A stretch of DNA of 37,742 nucleotides from Herbinix sp. (GCA_028701595.1 JAQVQL010000003.1:1-37742); one strand, 5' to 3'; shown: positions 9,101 to 16,953, counted from the stretch's first letter. A program made the numbers and translations. The notes: generated from the sequence alone by a model not told the origin.

Positions 9101-11084
9101 CAATGTATGTGAAAAGGATAGGCTAATTGGGATATCATCAATGTGTTTTGACTTATCTGTTTATGATATTTTTGGAGCATTGTGTTGTGGAGCGACATTG
9201 GTTCTAATTAATGACCAAAGAGATGTGAGCAATATATACGATATAATAGAAAAGAAGAAAATCACGATATGGAATTCAGTACCTGCAATCATGGAGTTAA
9301 TGCTAGACAATATTGAAAGTGAAGAGGAAGAAGTGGACCTCTGGATTAGCAGAAAGACAGCGAGTAAGCAGAATCTCATTAAGAGAAATGATAATTTGAG
9401 ATTAGTTCTTTTAAGTGGAGATTGGATACCTTTGAATCTTCCTAAAAAGATATCCAACATATTCATCAATGCTGAAGTTATCAGTCTTGGTGGTGCTACA
9501 GAAGCTTCCATTTGGTCCATTTACTATCCGATTGAGGAAGTGGAGGAAGCGTGGAATAGTATTCCTTATGGTTATCCTTTAGCTAACCAAAATTTCTATA
9601 TCTTAAATTATGAAGGTAAGCAATGCCCAGTAGACGTAAAAGGAGAACTATATATTGGCGGGACTGGATTGGCGAATGGATATCTAAATGATATAGAAAA
9701 AACAAATAGCGCATTTATTGAGTCAAAACAGTATGGAAGATTATACAAAACTGGAGATTATGGAGTTATGAGAGAGGAGGGATATATAGAATTCCTTGGA
9801 AGAAAAGATCATCAGGTGAAGTTAGGTGGTTATAGAGTGGAGTTAGGGGAAATCGAGAATTGCTTAAATGAATATAAAAAGATAAAAGCTTCTGCAGTAA
9901 TTGATTTGACCGATGATTCAAATAAGAAGTTTTTGTGTGCTTATTATGTTTCATCTCAAGAAATCGATGTAAGTGATCTACGTAGGCAGCTTTCTCTAAA
10001 ACTTCCAGAATATATGATACCTCAGTATTATATGCGAATAGAAGAAATTCCTCTTACGCCTAATGGAAAGAGAAACTTAAAAGTTTTTCCAAAGCCAGAT
10101 GGTAATCATGTCGAGAGAAAAGAATATGTTGCACCATCAAACGAGATGGAACAGAAGTTTGTGGAATTATGGAAAGATATTTTAAATATTGAATGTATCG
10201 GTGTAACTGACAATCTTATTGAATTAGGTGCAAGTTCAATTAATATCATGAGATTTATATCTGGAGTGATGAAAGAATATGGAGTAGAACTGTCAATTAG
10301 CAATTTACTACACACACCAACAATACAACAATGCACGTTACAAGTAATTCAATCAAGTATTGATGCGAGAGACTATTCCAGTGAGCTCAGTCTGTTAATA
10401 CCTGATGGTATAAAGACAAAGAATATTTTTTGCTTTCCTCCAATTGGCTCTGTCGGCATTGTTTATCGAAGGATGGCTGAGGTTCTGGAATCCTACGCAT
10501 TTTATAGTTTTAATTTTATAGAAAGTGATAACCGAATTGATGAATATATAAAGACGATTCAGTCCATTCAGCAAGAAGGACCATATATCTTATTTGGATA
10601 TTCTGCTGGAGGAAATCTGGCATTCGAAGTAGCAAAAGAACTAATCAATCATGGTTATGAGGTATCACATCTCATTCTATGGGATTCATACTTCATTGAC
10701 GAAATCAATAAGAATCGCATGACTGAAGAAGAAGGCAGGGATGCCGCAGATACAATGATAGAAGAATTTGTTAAAGAGAATGTTGAACTAATGCCTAATC
10801 TAAAGATATTAAAAGATTATTTCAGAAAGAAAATAATCAAATATATTGAATATCTTGATTATCTAGTTACTTCTGGTGAGGTTGATTCAAATATTCATTT
10901 GGTGAAAGCAGAGGAGGAGACGGAAGAAGCATTCGAAGGCAAGCAAATGAAATGGAAGGATTCTACAATGAAGCGTTTTTTCTTCTATAAAGGATATGGT
11001 ATACATAGTGAGATGTTAAAACTAGGATTCATTGAAAGAAACGCCGAAATTATGAGAAGTATACTAGAAGATGACGAACGCTAG
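144..11084 (+). CDS. Non-ribosomal peptide synthetase, A(C-terminal part)-PCP-Cy-A-PCP-Cy-A-PCP-Cy-A-PCP-TE
   Basis: Cy-type motifs FPLTxVQxAYxxGR, DxxxxDxxS (DLIIADAFS, DMLIADGAS x2), NLTVFNRYPFH and VGDFTSVxLLDI in three copies at about 990-2270, 4105-5400 and 7225-8540; A motifs YTSGSTGxPKG, GGATEASIWS, YKTGDYG, GRKDxQVKxxGYRVELGEIE, NGK; PCP motifs FFELGGxSI x3 and LIELGASSI; C-terminal TE with GYSAGG. The ATG at 144 is probably not the native start (frame is open upstream apart from one TAG). Confidence 0.95.
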   Translation: MTRDDRLNIGKPIANTQIYILDQESKLQPIGVPGEICIGGKGLARGYLNNSELTAEKFISNPYNKDELIYKTGDLAAWLPDGTIDFIGRNDNQIKLRGFRIELGEIENVLLSYPLVKEAAVCVCYKNDDPFICAYIVGDFDVDTKNVRDYLSKSLPFYMIPACFVKLDSMLLNANGKINRKALPQPDFNQSYNDMEFIEPQTDVEKKLCDIWKETLGIEKVGISNSFFELGGHSISMMNVIAKIDKAFKVDIRFDDFIQNSTVAALASIISEGDTTYCNKVVYPEATPDLEHMHNPFPLTDVQMAYFMGRNDQFEMGGISTHVYVEIETEMEIERLNRSLNQVIARHPMMRAILLPNGQQQILERTADYKIIETDLMEFSTIEQKQYIEKNREIMSHYIFQTDIWPLFDFKSFKLNDHKNYLCIGLDLIIADAFSYQIIFHELVTFYNNPEIVLPELKFSFRDYIMSYMNFKGSDTYARDKEYWLSKLPDFPNAPAVPLKADPSKITKPHFKRHSKVIYKNEWEIIKQKGRLHGVTPSTILCTLYAQVLSFWSNQPHMAINLTVFNRYPFHADVQKIVGDFTSVILLDIDLSVGSFWECAKQVQSILVNALEHRHYDGIEFIREIAKYRNEGTKASMPFVFTSALFGNSDSLDSCLNEMGKFKMGINQTSQVYIDHQVTEVNGNLNIVFDYVDELFESNVIDTMFSQYITVLDGLMNDTIKIEIRKKDSNTIEKYDDTTGYNEPSTLNGLFKEQVKKNPDNIAVIFQEDNITYKELDKKSNQVACYLMNQGVVRGDYVGVLGHRCIDTIVTILGILKAGAAYVPVDPSYPDDRKKYILDHSNCKLMLTPDLYLDQELDSYESNEVGIYNNYQDSAYVIYTSGSTGKPKGVVISHAAAANTIIDINNKFMVNESDRIIGLSSMCFDLSVYDIFGTLVSGATLVMVVDQRDILNLAHIVEDNNITIWNSVPAIMDMMVENLESGYSYTSLRLVLLSGDWIPLKLPNKVRSSFVNAQVISLGGATEASIWSIYYPIKEVKDEWRSIPYGRPLENQKFYVLNYNKELCPIGVPGELYIGGVGVAKGYINDEGKTKASFIMHPQFGYLYKTGDYGVLHACEDEDTAFIEFLGRKDQQVKIRGYRVELGEIESRLLEHEFIKNAVVIDNVDTTGHKYLCAYYVAEDDITSEEIKIYLRRQLPDYMVPQYFVEMDEIPLTANGKINRSALPALEICANVDNDQYVAPRDELECRLVDIWREVLDIERISVKDNFFELGGNSILMVQIVTKINREFDVNISFKLFVEKNNIENVAELIRNSSAKCKNVTYPLVEPDPANMHVPFPLTEVQTAYLLGRENLFEIGDVATHAYMEMESQLDIERFNYALQMVIDYNPMMRAVIYPNGTQQILEVVPEYKINIVDLSNATSEEKDKHIIKERERMSHYVFKTDVWPLFEFKAFKLSADSYYLCMGFDMLIADGASIQLINRMLVKFYNNSNAIIPKVDFTFRDYMLAYNKFKQSEIYQEDKKYWLDKLEEFPQAPALPLRMDTADVKKPHFKRFRKEFTSERWDCLKKKAMENSITPSALLSTVYAEVLAFWSNQPHLAINLTVFNRYPFHEDVYSVVGDFTSVMLLDIDLLPNTTFWDRAKRIQDTLVASLEHRHYDGIEFIREITKYHELGTKAAMPIVFTSMLFGNKNSNSESLSGMGNVKMGAGQTSQVYIDYQANEIDGQLTVTWDYVEDIFNPEVISTMFDQYIKILDFLMDESVEYRPEVDASVKALYEKYNDTKEDIPQCTLHGMFESQVQRVPDHTAVVFEDDSITYRELSEKSNQIAHYLREQGVESGSLVGVLGQRCIETIINILGIIKASAAYVPIDPGYPEERKEYIFKNSECKFFITPDLYQEKRINEYPISELDINVSCDDMAYVIYTSGSTGRPKGVTISHGAAANTIHDINRKFSVNENDRIIGLSSMCFDLSVYDIFGSLGSGATLVMVEDQRDVVKLMDTLQEKEITVWNSVPAIMDMLIENLDMNNTNSSLRLVMLSGDWIPLRLPEKVKHSFENATLISLGGATEASIWSIYYPIMEVDENWKSIPYGIPLANQKFYVLNYEMNLCPIGVQGELYIGGVGLSKGYINEEEKTKGAFIHHPIYGDLYRTGDYGVLQHHNENQTYIEFLGRKDQQVKIRGYRVELGEIESQLMEHDFVRNAVVLDRVNSRGQKYLCAYYIPEEEVSPEELKIYLLRRLSDYMVPMQFVEVEDIPLTANGKVNRKALLECANTLNESEDNYISPRNETEARLAEIWSEVLGVEHIGIRDSFFELGGNSILMVQARILISKEYKVDISLRDFFENNTLEKLVILMSTKKGTSQDVIYPEVEPTPEHMYERFPLTAVQTAYLMGRDSQFEMGGVSTHVYMEFETTLDMERFKKSLQKVIDRHPMLRTVIFSDGSQQVLDSVPEYEIKISDISNLSDEEKNQKIIVERNRKSHHIFKTDVWPLFDISAFKLNDNTNYLFMELDMLIADGASMQIISKELMDYYQNMNVNLPAINFTYRDYILALNDFKTSPVYFSDKDYWMSKLEDFPNAPALPLKQEPSLITKPTFRRLSRVFDKNDWNVMKKVAQEKGITPSALLCTAYAQVLAYWSNQPHMAINLTVFNRYPFHKDVNKIVGDFTSVMLLDIQLTESVSFWENAVNIQKTLFDALEHRHYDGIEFIRELTRYRNYGTKAIMPIVFTSMLFDSNSDSADEEQDLGEVKMSVSQTSQVYVDYQVMERNGRLSVTWDCVDGLFEDEVINSMFSQYVSILEKLIVDTKEYCIELDEKNVQLLEKYNSSESEIELHTLHEMFTERSKKQPDQIAIEYGEDYITYQQLDKESNRVANYLRTIGIERNDYVGVLCKRRIHTLINIIGILKAGAAYVPIDPDYPEERKNYILDHSNCKCILSVDMEDIYSDSSVENINTLNDVAYVIYTSGSTGKPKGVIITHGAAANTILDINKKFNVCEKDRLIGISSMCFDLSVYDIFGALCCGATLVLINDQRDVSNIYDIIEKKKITIWNSVPAIMELMLDNIESEEEEVDLWISRKTASKQNLIKRNDNLRLVLLSGDWIPLNLPKKISNIFINAEVISLGGATEASIWSIYYPIEEVEEAWNSIPYGYPLANQNFYILNYEGKQCPVDVKGELYIGGTGLANGYLNDIEKTNSAFIESKQYGRLYKTGDYGVMREEGYIEFLGRKDHQVKLGGYRVELGEIENCLNEYKKIKASAVIDLTDDSNKKFLCAYYVSSQEIDVSDLRRQLSLKLPEYMIPQYYMRIEEIPLTPNGKRNLKVFPKPDGNHVERKEYVAPSNEMEQKFVELWKDILNIECIGVTDNLIELGASSINIMRFISGVMKEYGVELSISNLLHTPTIQQCTLQVIQSSIDARDYSSELSLLIPDGIKTKNIFCFPPIGSVGIVYRRMAEVLESYAFYSFNFIESDNRIDEYIKTIQSIQQEGPYILFGYSAGGNLAFEVAKELINHGYEVSHLILWDSYFIDEINKNRMTEEEGRDAADTMIEEFVKENVELMPNLKILKDYFRKKIIKYIEYLDYLVTSGEVDSNIHLVKAEEETEEAFEGKQMKWKDSTMKRFFFYKGYGIHSEMLKLGFIERNAEIMRSILEDDER
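990..4080 (+). other. NRPS module Cy1-A2-PCP2, predicted Cys
   Basis: Cy motifs as above; hand-aligned A-domain code D-L-Y-N-L-S-L-I-W-K (FDLSVYDIFG, TIWNSVPA, LVLLSGDW, ISLGGATEASIWS, NGK). Confidence 0.8.
4105..7200 (+). other. NRPS module Cy2-A3-PCP3, predicted Cys
   Basis: Code D-L-Y-N-M-S-L-I-W-K from FDLSVYDIFG, TVWNSVPA, LVMLSGDW, ISLGGATEASIWS, NGK. Confidence 0.8.
7225..10350 (+). other. NRPS module Cy3-A4-PCP4, predicted Cys
   Basis: Code D-L-Y-N-L-S-L-I-W-K; PCP core LIELGASSI retains the Ser. Confidence 0.78.
10400..11081 (+). other. Type I thioesterase domain
   Basis: KTKNIFCFPPIGSVGIVYRRMAEVL...YILFGYSAGGNLAFEVAKEL, alpha/beta hydrolase nucleophile elbow GYSAG at the NRPS C-terminus. 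Confidence 0.85.
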
Positions 11085-11110
11085 TTGTATGCGAAGAAAA
11101 GAAAGTTAAG

Positions 11111-11827
11111 GTGGATTGTATGATGAAGATAAAGTTATATTGTTTCCCCTATGCAGGGGGATCTGCAGCAGCATATATAAAATGGAAGGATTATTTGAAT
11201 GATGTAATCGAGCTCAGACCAGTAGAATTATCCGGAAAAGGATCGAGGTGCAATGACTCTTTATATACAAATATGTCGGATATGGTTGATGATGTTTATA
11301 ATGAAATCCATCATGAACTTGATAGTATGTCATATGCGTTTTTTGGACATAGTATGGGAAGTTTAATCGCATATGAAACGTATTACAGAATCAAGGAAGA
11401 AAAACAAAGTCTTCCTATGCACATATTTTTTTCAGGACATAGACCTCCAGATAAACCTAATAATGCTAAAAAGTTATCACAATTAAGTGATGATAATTTT
11501 AAAAAGGAAATATTAAAGATAGGAGGGACTCCGAAAGAGCTATTTGATTATCCTGAACTTGTAGACTTTTATATTCCGATACTGAGAGCTGATTATGAGG
11601 TTGTCGAGAGTTATTCTTATCGTGAAAGAGTGGAAAAGTTAAAGTGCAGTATTTCTGTCCTGAATGGTAAGTACGATATAGAAGAGATATGTGATATTGG
11701 TGAGTGGAGAAAACATACATCGGATGACTGCAAGGAATATATCTTTGATGGAGGGCATTTTTATATCAATGATTATGGGAATGAGATTGGAAGTATAATC
11801 AAATCTACATTGATAGGAACTTATTGA
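11111..11827 (+). CDS. Type II (editing) thioesterase, GrsT/SrfAD-like
   Basis: KLYCFPYAGGSAAAYIKWKDYL, VELSGKGSR, FFGHSMGSLIAYE, DGGHFYI; GTG or ATG(11120) start. Confidence 0.9.
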   Translation: MDCMMKIKLYCFPYAGGSAAAYIKWKDYLNDVIELRPVELSGKGSRCNDSLYTNMSDMVDDVYNEIHHELDSMSYAFFGHSMGSLIAYETYYRIKEEKQSLPMHIFFSGHRPPDKPNNAKKLSQLSDDNFKKEILKIGGTPKELFDYPELVDFYIPILRADYEVVESYSYRERVEKLKCSISVLNGKYDIEEICDIGEWRKHTSDDCKEYIFDGGHFYINDYGNEIGSIIKSTLIGTY

Positions 11828-11959
11828 CAAAATAGAATAGAAGATTCATAATATACACAAAAGAGTATTAGAAATATATTATAAATAATTACAGAGAATA
11901 CCATATGTACTTTATTTCACTTATGAATTGTAAATATAATTATAGGAAGGAGAAATAGG

Positions 11960-12658
11960 ATGCAAACATTATTAGATGTTAATCAGCTATCATTAACTTT
12001 TGGCAATAAGAAAATATTGAAAAACATTAATATATCGGTTGTAAAACCTGAACTAATTTACATAGTGGGAACGAATGGATCTGGTAAGTCAAGCTTGTTC
12101 AATTGTATTACTGGTAGATATAAACCAAGTTCTGGTGAAATATGCATTAATGGTTCAATAGGCTACCATGAGCAGAAACCAGTTTTCATTCTAGATATGA
12201 CTGTTGAGGAAAACATCTGTTGTTTTAATATTGTGTTTAAATGTGGTCTTACGAAAAGTCAATTGATGGATTTAATTCTAAAAGTAAATTTAGATCATTG
12301 TTTTAAACAGAATACTAAAAAATTATCTGGCGGTGAAAAACAACGTCTTTCACTAGCAATAACACTTATGCGTCAAAGGGATATATATTTGTTTGATGAA
12401 GCTGAATCTGCAATGGACCCAATAGGTAGAAAGATGTTTTTTGATTCATTAATGGATTTAAAACAATATAGTAAAACAGTATTTTGGATCAGTCATCATA
12501 TCAAGGAGAGCCTTGCAGTTGCAGACAGAGGATGTTATTTATCAGATGGTCTGATATATGAATTTGATGTTAAGGAGTATGCCCAGATTGCATCTGAGTA
12601 TACAGAAGATGCCTTTGCAAGACTCTGTGAGGAAAGGTTGGTGAAGAATATATGTTAG
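11960..12658 (+). CDS. ABC transporter ATP-binding protein
   Basis: Walker A GTNGSGKSS, signature LSGGEKQR, Walker B DIYLFDEAESAMD; RBS aggagaaatagg; overlaps the next gene. Confidence 0.93.
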   Translation: MQTLLDVNQLSLTFGNKKILKNINISVVKPELIYIVGTNGSGKSSLFNCITGRYKPSSGEICINGSIGYHEQKPVFILDMTVEENICCFNIVFKCGLTKSQLMDLILKVNLDHCFKQNTKKLSGGEKQRLSLAITLMRQRDIYLFDEAESAMDPIGRKMFFDSLMDLKQYSKTVFWISHHIKESLAVADRGCYLSDGLIYEFDVKEYAQIASEYTEDAFARLCEERLVKNIC

Positions 12659-13395
12659 CATTGATAAAATACTTTTTTAAAGCTTCGTTTCGCGATAAAA
12701 CATTTTTATTTTTTGATTGGATTTTTCCTGTAGCTCTTATCACTGCGATTGCGATTTTTACTAGAGGTAAGAGTTATTCTACATTTTTTCTGCCAAGCTT
12801 AATGGCTTTTCTGCTTTTACAGAACTTAATTTATGCAATCCCTTATAGAATAGCGCAATTTAGAGAGAATAGTGTGTTACATATCATAGCTGAAGAGGGT
12901 AATATCACTCTTTTTACTATGGCTTTTTTGATAACAAGAGTTATCCTGGTCGCTTTACAGGGAGCATTATTCTTACCGATTGGTATATTAATATTAAAAC
13001 CAGCGATAGAGATAAAGCCTGAATGGGTATTCTTTGCATTTGTCTTCAGTTTATTTGCAATTGGTGGATTCTCCATGTTGATTGCAGTATTTGCAAAGAA
13101 TGCGAATAGCGCTTATGGATTAGCTCAACTTTTCTATATCTCATTATCTGCTTTATCGGGTATATTTTACCCTCTAGAAAGTTATCCGAAAATTTTAAGA
13201 GTAATTGGTGAGATACTGCCTTTGTCAAGTTCGAGAAGCTTAATGGAGTATGCGTTGTTATCTGGAGGAGAAGTCCCATTAAAAGAATGCATCTATTTAT
13301 TTGTTTTTGGAATCGTAACGTTGTTCATTGGTGCAATACTTTTTAAAAGAGTACTTAATTCGCGGTATAAAGTAGTTGATGTAATTCCTAATTAA
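12652..13395 (+). CDS. ABC-2 type transporter permease
   Basis: About 6 hydrophobic segments, ABC-2 motif YPLESYPKILRVIGEILPLSS; overlaps the ATPase ORF. Confidence 0.85.
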   Translation: MLALIKYFFKASFRDKTFLFFDWIFPVALITAIAIFTRGKSYSTFFLPSLMAFLLLQNLIYAIPYRIAQFRENSVLHIIAEEGNITLFTMAFLITRVILVALQGALFLPIGILILKPAIEIKPEWVFFAFVFSLFAIGGFSMLIAVFAKNANSAYGLAQLFYISLSALSGIFYPLESYPKILRVIGEILPLSSSRSLMEYALLSGGEVPLKECIYLFVFGIVTLFIGAILFKRVLNSRYKVVDVIPN

Positions 13396-13611
13396 ACTTG
13401 ACTCATTTATGTGTAGCCAGGAGTAAATAAGCAAATGTAGCTTATTTTTGATAAGACGTAGAAAGGGATGCAGATGAGGCTATTACTTTTAAAAAACATG
13501 GATGATTTTTATGAGCAATAGCCTCTGCAATTAGAATGAGTGATTGATAATTTAGCCGATTTCAGTATGGATTAAACAAAGCAGCATTAGCTAAAAGAAA
13601 GGAATAATAAT

Positions 13612-15993
13612 ATGTTTATAAATATATTGAAGAGGGACATAAAAAGAAAGAAAGCAATGAACTTGATCCTATTTCTATTTATGATTGCCTCTAGCTTACT
13701 GATTTCTGAAAGCATCAGTATGTTATATACTACCTCCAATGCAATTAGTCAATTTGAGAAGGATTCCAACATGGCAGATAATATTGTCATATCATTATCA
13801 GACGATGATTATTTTACACGGATGAATGATTGGGCAACAAATAATTCATTGATCAATAACATAGATTCTGAAAATGTATTGTTAGTATCTGCTGGTGATA
13901 TAGCAGTCCCTTCCGATAAGGATAAGCTTGATAATCAAACTGTTTATTTAATGTCGGAAGTACCAGATAATTATAATCTCGTATTTAGTCATAAAAATAA
14001 ACGATTTGATCTAAAAGACGGTGAGATTGCATTACCAGTATCGATAAATGAAAAGACTGGCATAGATCTGGAAGATAAGATCAGCATATCTAAGGGAGAT
14101 TTTACAAAAGATTTTACAGTCAAATATATTGTTAAGGATGTTGTATTTGGATCTTCAATGATGTCTATGAAAAGAATATTTCTTAATGATAATGATTTTG
14201 ATTATTTTAATCGAAGCTCAGCTTTTACAGATAAAGAAATATGGTCCATTAAAAAAAATAAAGATGTTGATTATAGTGATATAGATAAAGCTCTAAGTGC
14301 TGCTTCTTTGAATCAAGGAACACCTATCAATGGTGATACCATTTCTCTTACTTACTTAATGGAATTACTTACTGCAGTTATTATGATTGTTGTAAGCATT
14401 CTCCTTATATTTATTTCATTCTTAATTCTCCGATTTACTATAGTATTTACGATTGAAGAGGATTGTAAAGAAATTGGAATAATGAAAGCAATAGGCTTGA
14501 AAAACAGAACAATAAAGAGTATATATATGACGAAATATTTCGCTTTGTCAGTGATAGGCGGAATTATTGGTTTTTTACTCAGCGTATTGTTTAGTGATTC
14601 TTTGTTAAACAATTTATCGAAGTATCTAATTATGAAAACTGATATAGTTAATTATGCAATGTCGACTATAAGCGTAGCATTTATTGTTGCACTTACAGTT
14701 GGGTACTGCTTTTTATGTACAAGAAAAATTAATAAATTAACAGCAATAAGCGCTATCCGGCAGGGAAATACGAGTGGTAGAATGTCTATATCTAGAAAGC
14801 TTAAGCTTCATAAAACAAATCATTTATCGACTCCAGCCTTTTTTGCTTTTAATGATCTTGTTGTTAGTTTTCGAAAATTTATCATATTGTTTATAACATT
14901 TATTTTAGGAACAATATTAATAATTATTCCAGTAAATATTATCAATACCTTAGGCTCAGATGAAGTAATTCAATTCTTTGGATTAAGTGTGACGGATTTT
15001 AATATTGGTGATATCAATGTTACTCAAAACTATATTGGTGGAGGAAACATAAGCGATTTGATAACTGATCTACTAACGATAGAAGAACGGGCAAAAGAAA
15101 AGAATGTCGATATAACGTTGTTCCCTGAGATAAATGAAAATATTAGTATCTATACAGATAATGTAGATGAAAGTTTAAGCATAATTAGCTTTCAGGGTTA
15201 TGATTATGCAGCTGATAATTATACATATTTAAATGGTAAAGCTCCACAGGAGGAAGATGAAATAGCTATCACCTCAATCTTAGCAGATTATTTTGATGTT
15301 GGAATTGGTGATCACGTGAACTGTACGATTGGAGATAAAACTTATAGTTATAAGGTTACAGCATTATTTCAATCGATGATCAATGCTGGAAATTCGATAA
15401 GGCTATCATCGAAACATAAGGTAGATTTAAAGAACTGTTGTACGATTTCTATATTTGGGCTTATCAATGATACGAATGTTAATAAAAATGATGAAATTGA
15501 GATATTAAAGAGGGAATTTCCTGAGTATGGAATTGAAGATAATAAGGAATATCTAGAAAGTTATATAGGAAATTCAATCGATCAATTGGGGGCCATAAAA
15601 AACATGGTATTAATACTTGTTATGGCAATTAATTTCCTCATTACTAGTTTGCTAGTTCAAATGCTGCTTACAAAAGAGATTCATGAAGTAGGTGTATTAA
15701 AATCTATTGGATATAAGAATCGATATATTCGAAAATGGCAGGTTTTAAGAATAGCTATAATATTAATTATTTCAACAATAAGCGGAACATTAGTCGCGAA
15801 TTTTGCAGGTGGATTCTTAACATCAGGAATATTCAGAATGATGGGTGCAACAGAAATAAATCTTAGAATACAGCCGCTAGAAGTATTCGTAATTTATCCA
15901 ATCATAATTTTAGTTGTTACTTTAATAGCAGTTTTGGTATCTCTCGGGCAGATTAATAGGATTACTATACGGGATATAAACGGACAGGAGTAG
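13612..15993 (+). CDS. MacB/FtsX-family ABC transporter permease
   Basis: 793 aa; N-terminal TM, extracellular domain, EEDCKEIGIMKAIGLKNRTIKSIYM and TKEIHEVGVLKSIGYKNRYIRKWQV (duplicated FtsX signature). Confidence 0.92.
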   Translation: MFINILKRDIKRKKAMNLILFLFMIASSLLISESISMLYTTSNAISQFEKDSNMADNIVISLSDDDYFTRMNDWATNNSLINNIDSENVLLVSAGDIAVPSDKDKLDNQTVYLMSEVPDNYNLVFSHKNKRFDLKDGEIALPVSINEKTGIDLEDKISISKGDFTKDFTVKYIVKDVVFGSSMMSMKRIFLNDNDFDYFNRSSAFTDKEIWSIKKNKDVDYSDIDKALSAASLNQGTPINGDTISLTYLMELLTAVIMIVVSILLIFISFLILRFTIVFTIEEDCKEIGIMKAIGLKNRTIKSIYMTKYFALSVIGGIIGFLLSVLFSDSLLNNLSKYLIMKTDIVNYAMSTISVAFIVALTVGYCFLCTRKINKLTAISAIRQGNTSGRMSISRKLKLHKTNHLSTPAFFAFNDLVVSFRKFIILFITFILGTILIIIPVNIINTLGSDEVIQFFGLSVTDFNIGDINVTQNYIGGGNISDLITDLLTIEERAKEKNVDITLFPEINENISIYTDNVDESLSIISFQGYDYAADNYTYLNGKAPQEEDEIAITSILADYFDVGIGDHVNCTIGDKTYSYKVTALFQSMINAGNSIRLSSKHKVDLKNCCTISIFGLINDTNVNKNDEIEILKREFPEYGIEDNKEYLESYIGNSIDQLGAIKNMVLILVMAINFLITSLLVQMLLTKEIHEVGVLKSIGYKNRYIRKWQVLRIAIILIISTISGTLVANFAGGFLTSGIFRMMGATEINLRIQPLEVFVIYPIIILVVTLIAVLVSLGQINRITIRDINGQE

Positions 15994-16063
15994 AAGAAAT
16001 TTTTATAAAATGACTTAAGATGTACTTGGTTAAATCTAAATTATTATTAGAAATGAGAGAACG

Positions 16064-16852
16064 ATGGGAGAGGATACTATGAGTAAAATTTTAAGTGTTA
16101 ATAATTTATGTAAGACTTATATCATAAATAAGAGACAGATTAATGTACTTAAAAATATAGATTTTGATATGGAAGAAGGAGAGTTTGTCTCAATTATGGG
16201 ACCATCAGGGTCAGGTAAGTCAACTTTGCTTTATGCTGTAAGTGGTATGGATCATATGACTTCTGGTAAAGCCGTCTTTGCAGGAAAGGACATAAGCAAT
16301 TTATCTGATAATAAAATGGCAGATTTGCGATTGGATGAAATGGGCTTTGTATTTCAACAAATGCATCTTTTAAAAAATCTTTCGGTTTTTGATAATGTAA
16401 TTGTATCAGCTTACTATTCTTCCAACGGTAAGAAAAAATATCAAAGAAAAATGATAAATGAGTATGCGAAAGAGCTTATGAGGAAACTTGAAGTAATAGA
16501 TATTGCAGATAATGATATTACAGAGGTATCAGGAGGTCAGCTACAAAGGGTATGTATATGTCGAGCTATGATTAACAAGCCTAAAATGATTTTTGCTGAC
16601 GAACCGACAGGAGCATTGAATTCTAAAGCATCAAAAGAGGTAATGGAAGAGTTGAACAGAATTAATGCAGAAGGCACCTCAATCTTACTTGTAACTCATG
16701 ATGTAAAGGTGGCAGCCTCTACTGATAAGGTATTGTATTTAGTCGATGGAAACATACAAGGTGAGTTATCTTTGGAAAAATACACAGATAAATCCACAAG
16801 TCAAGAACGTGAGAGAAAGTTAAATGCTTGGCTGATGGAAATGGGCTGGTAA
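16064..16852 (+). CDS. ABC transporter ATP-binding protein, LolD/MacB-type (likely start ATG 16079)
   Basis: GPSGSGKSTLLYAVSGMD, VSGGQLQRVCICRAMINKPKMIFADEPTGALN. Confidence 0.93.
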   Translation: MGEDTMSKILSVNNLCKTYIINKRQINVLKNIDFDMEEGEFVSIMGPSGSGKSTLLYAVSGMDHMTSGKAVFAGKDISNLSDNKMADLRLDEMGFVFQQMHLLKNLSVFDNVIVSAYYSSNGKKKYQRKMINEYAKELMRKLEVIDIADNDITEVSGGQLQRVCICRAMINKPKMIFADEPTGALNSKASKEVMEELNRINAEGTSILLVTHDVKVAASTDKVLYLVDGNIQGELSLEKYTDKSTSQERERKLNAWLMEMGW

Positions 16853-16924
16853 AATATACTGCTACCTGATCTAGAATGATCAAATATATTCGAATTTTTA
16901 TAGATGATTATATTCGAGTAAATG

Positions 16925-16953
16925 TTGACAATTCGACTACTGAGTGATACTAT
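16925..16953 (+). promoter_or_regulatory. Sigma-A type promoter of the padR gene
   Basis: TTGACA 16925-16930, 17-bp spacer, TACTAT 16948-16953. Confidence 0.6.

Noticed and set aside
2213-11830. Antisense and off-frame ORFs inside the NRPS/TE genes (e.g. 2213-2455, 3848-4048, 9161-9520 minus; 6035-6217, 8119-8364 plus)
   Set aside because: No recognisable domains and fully overlapped by strong NRPS/TE coding sequence; they look like by-products of codon bias.
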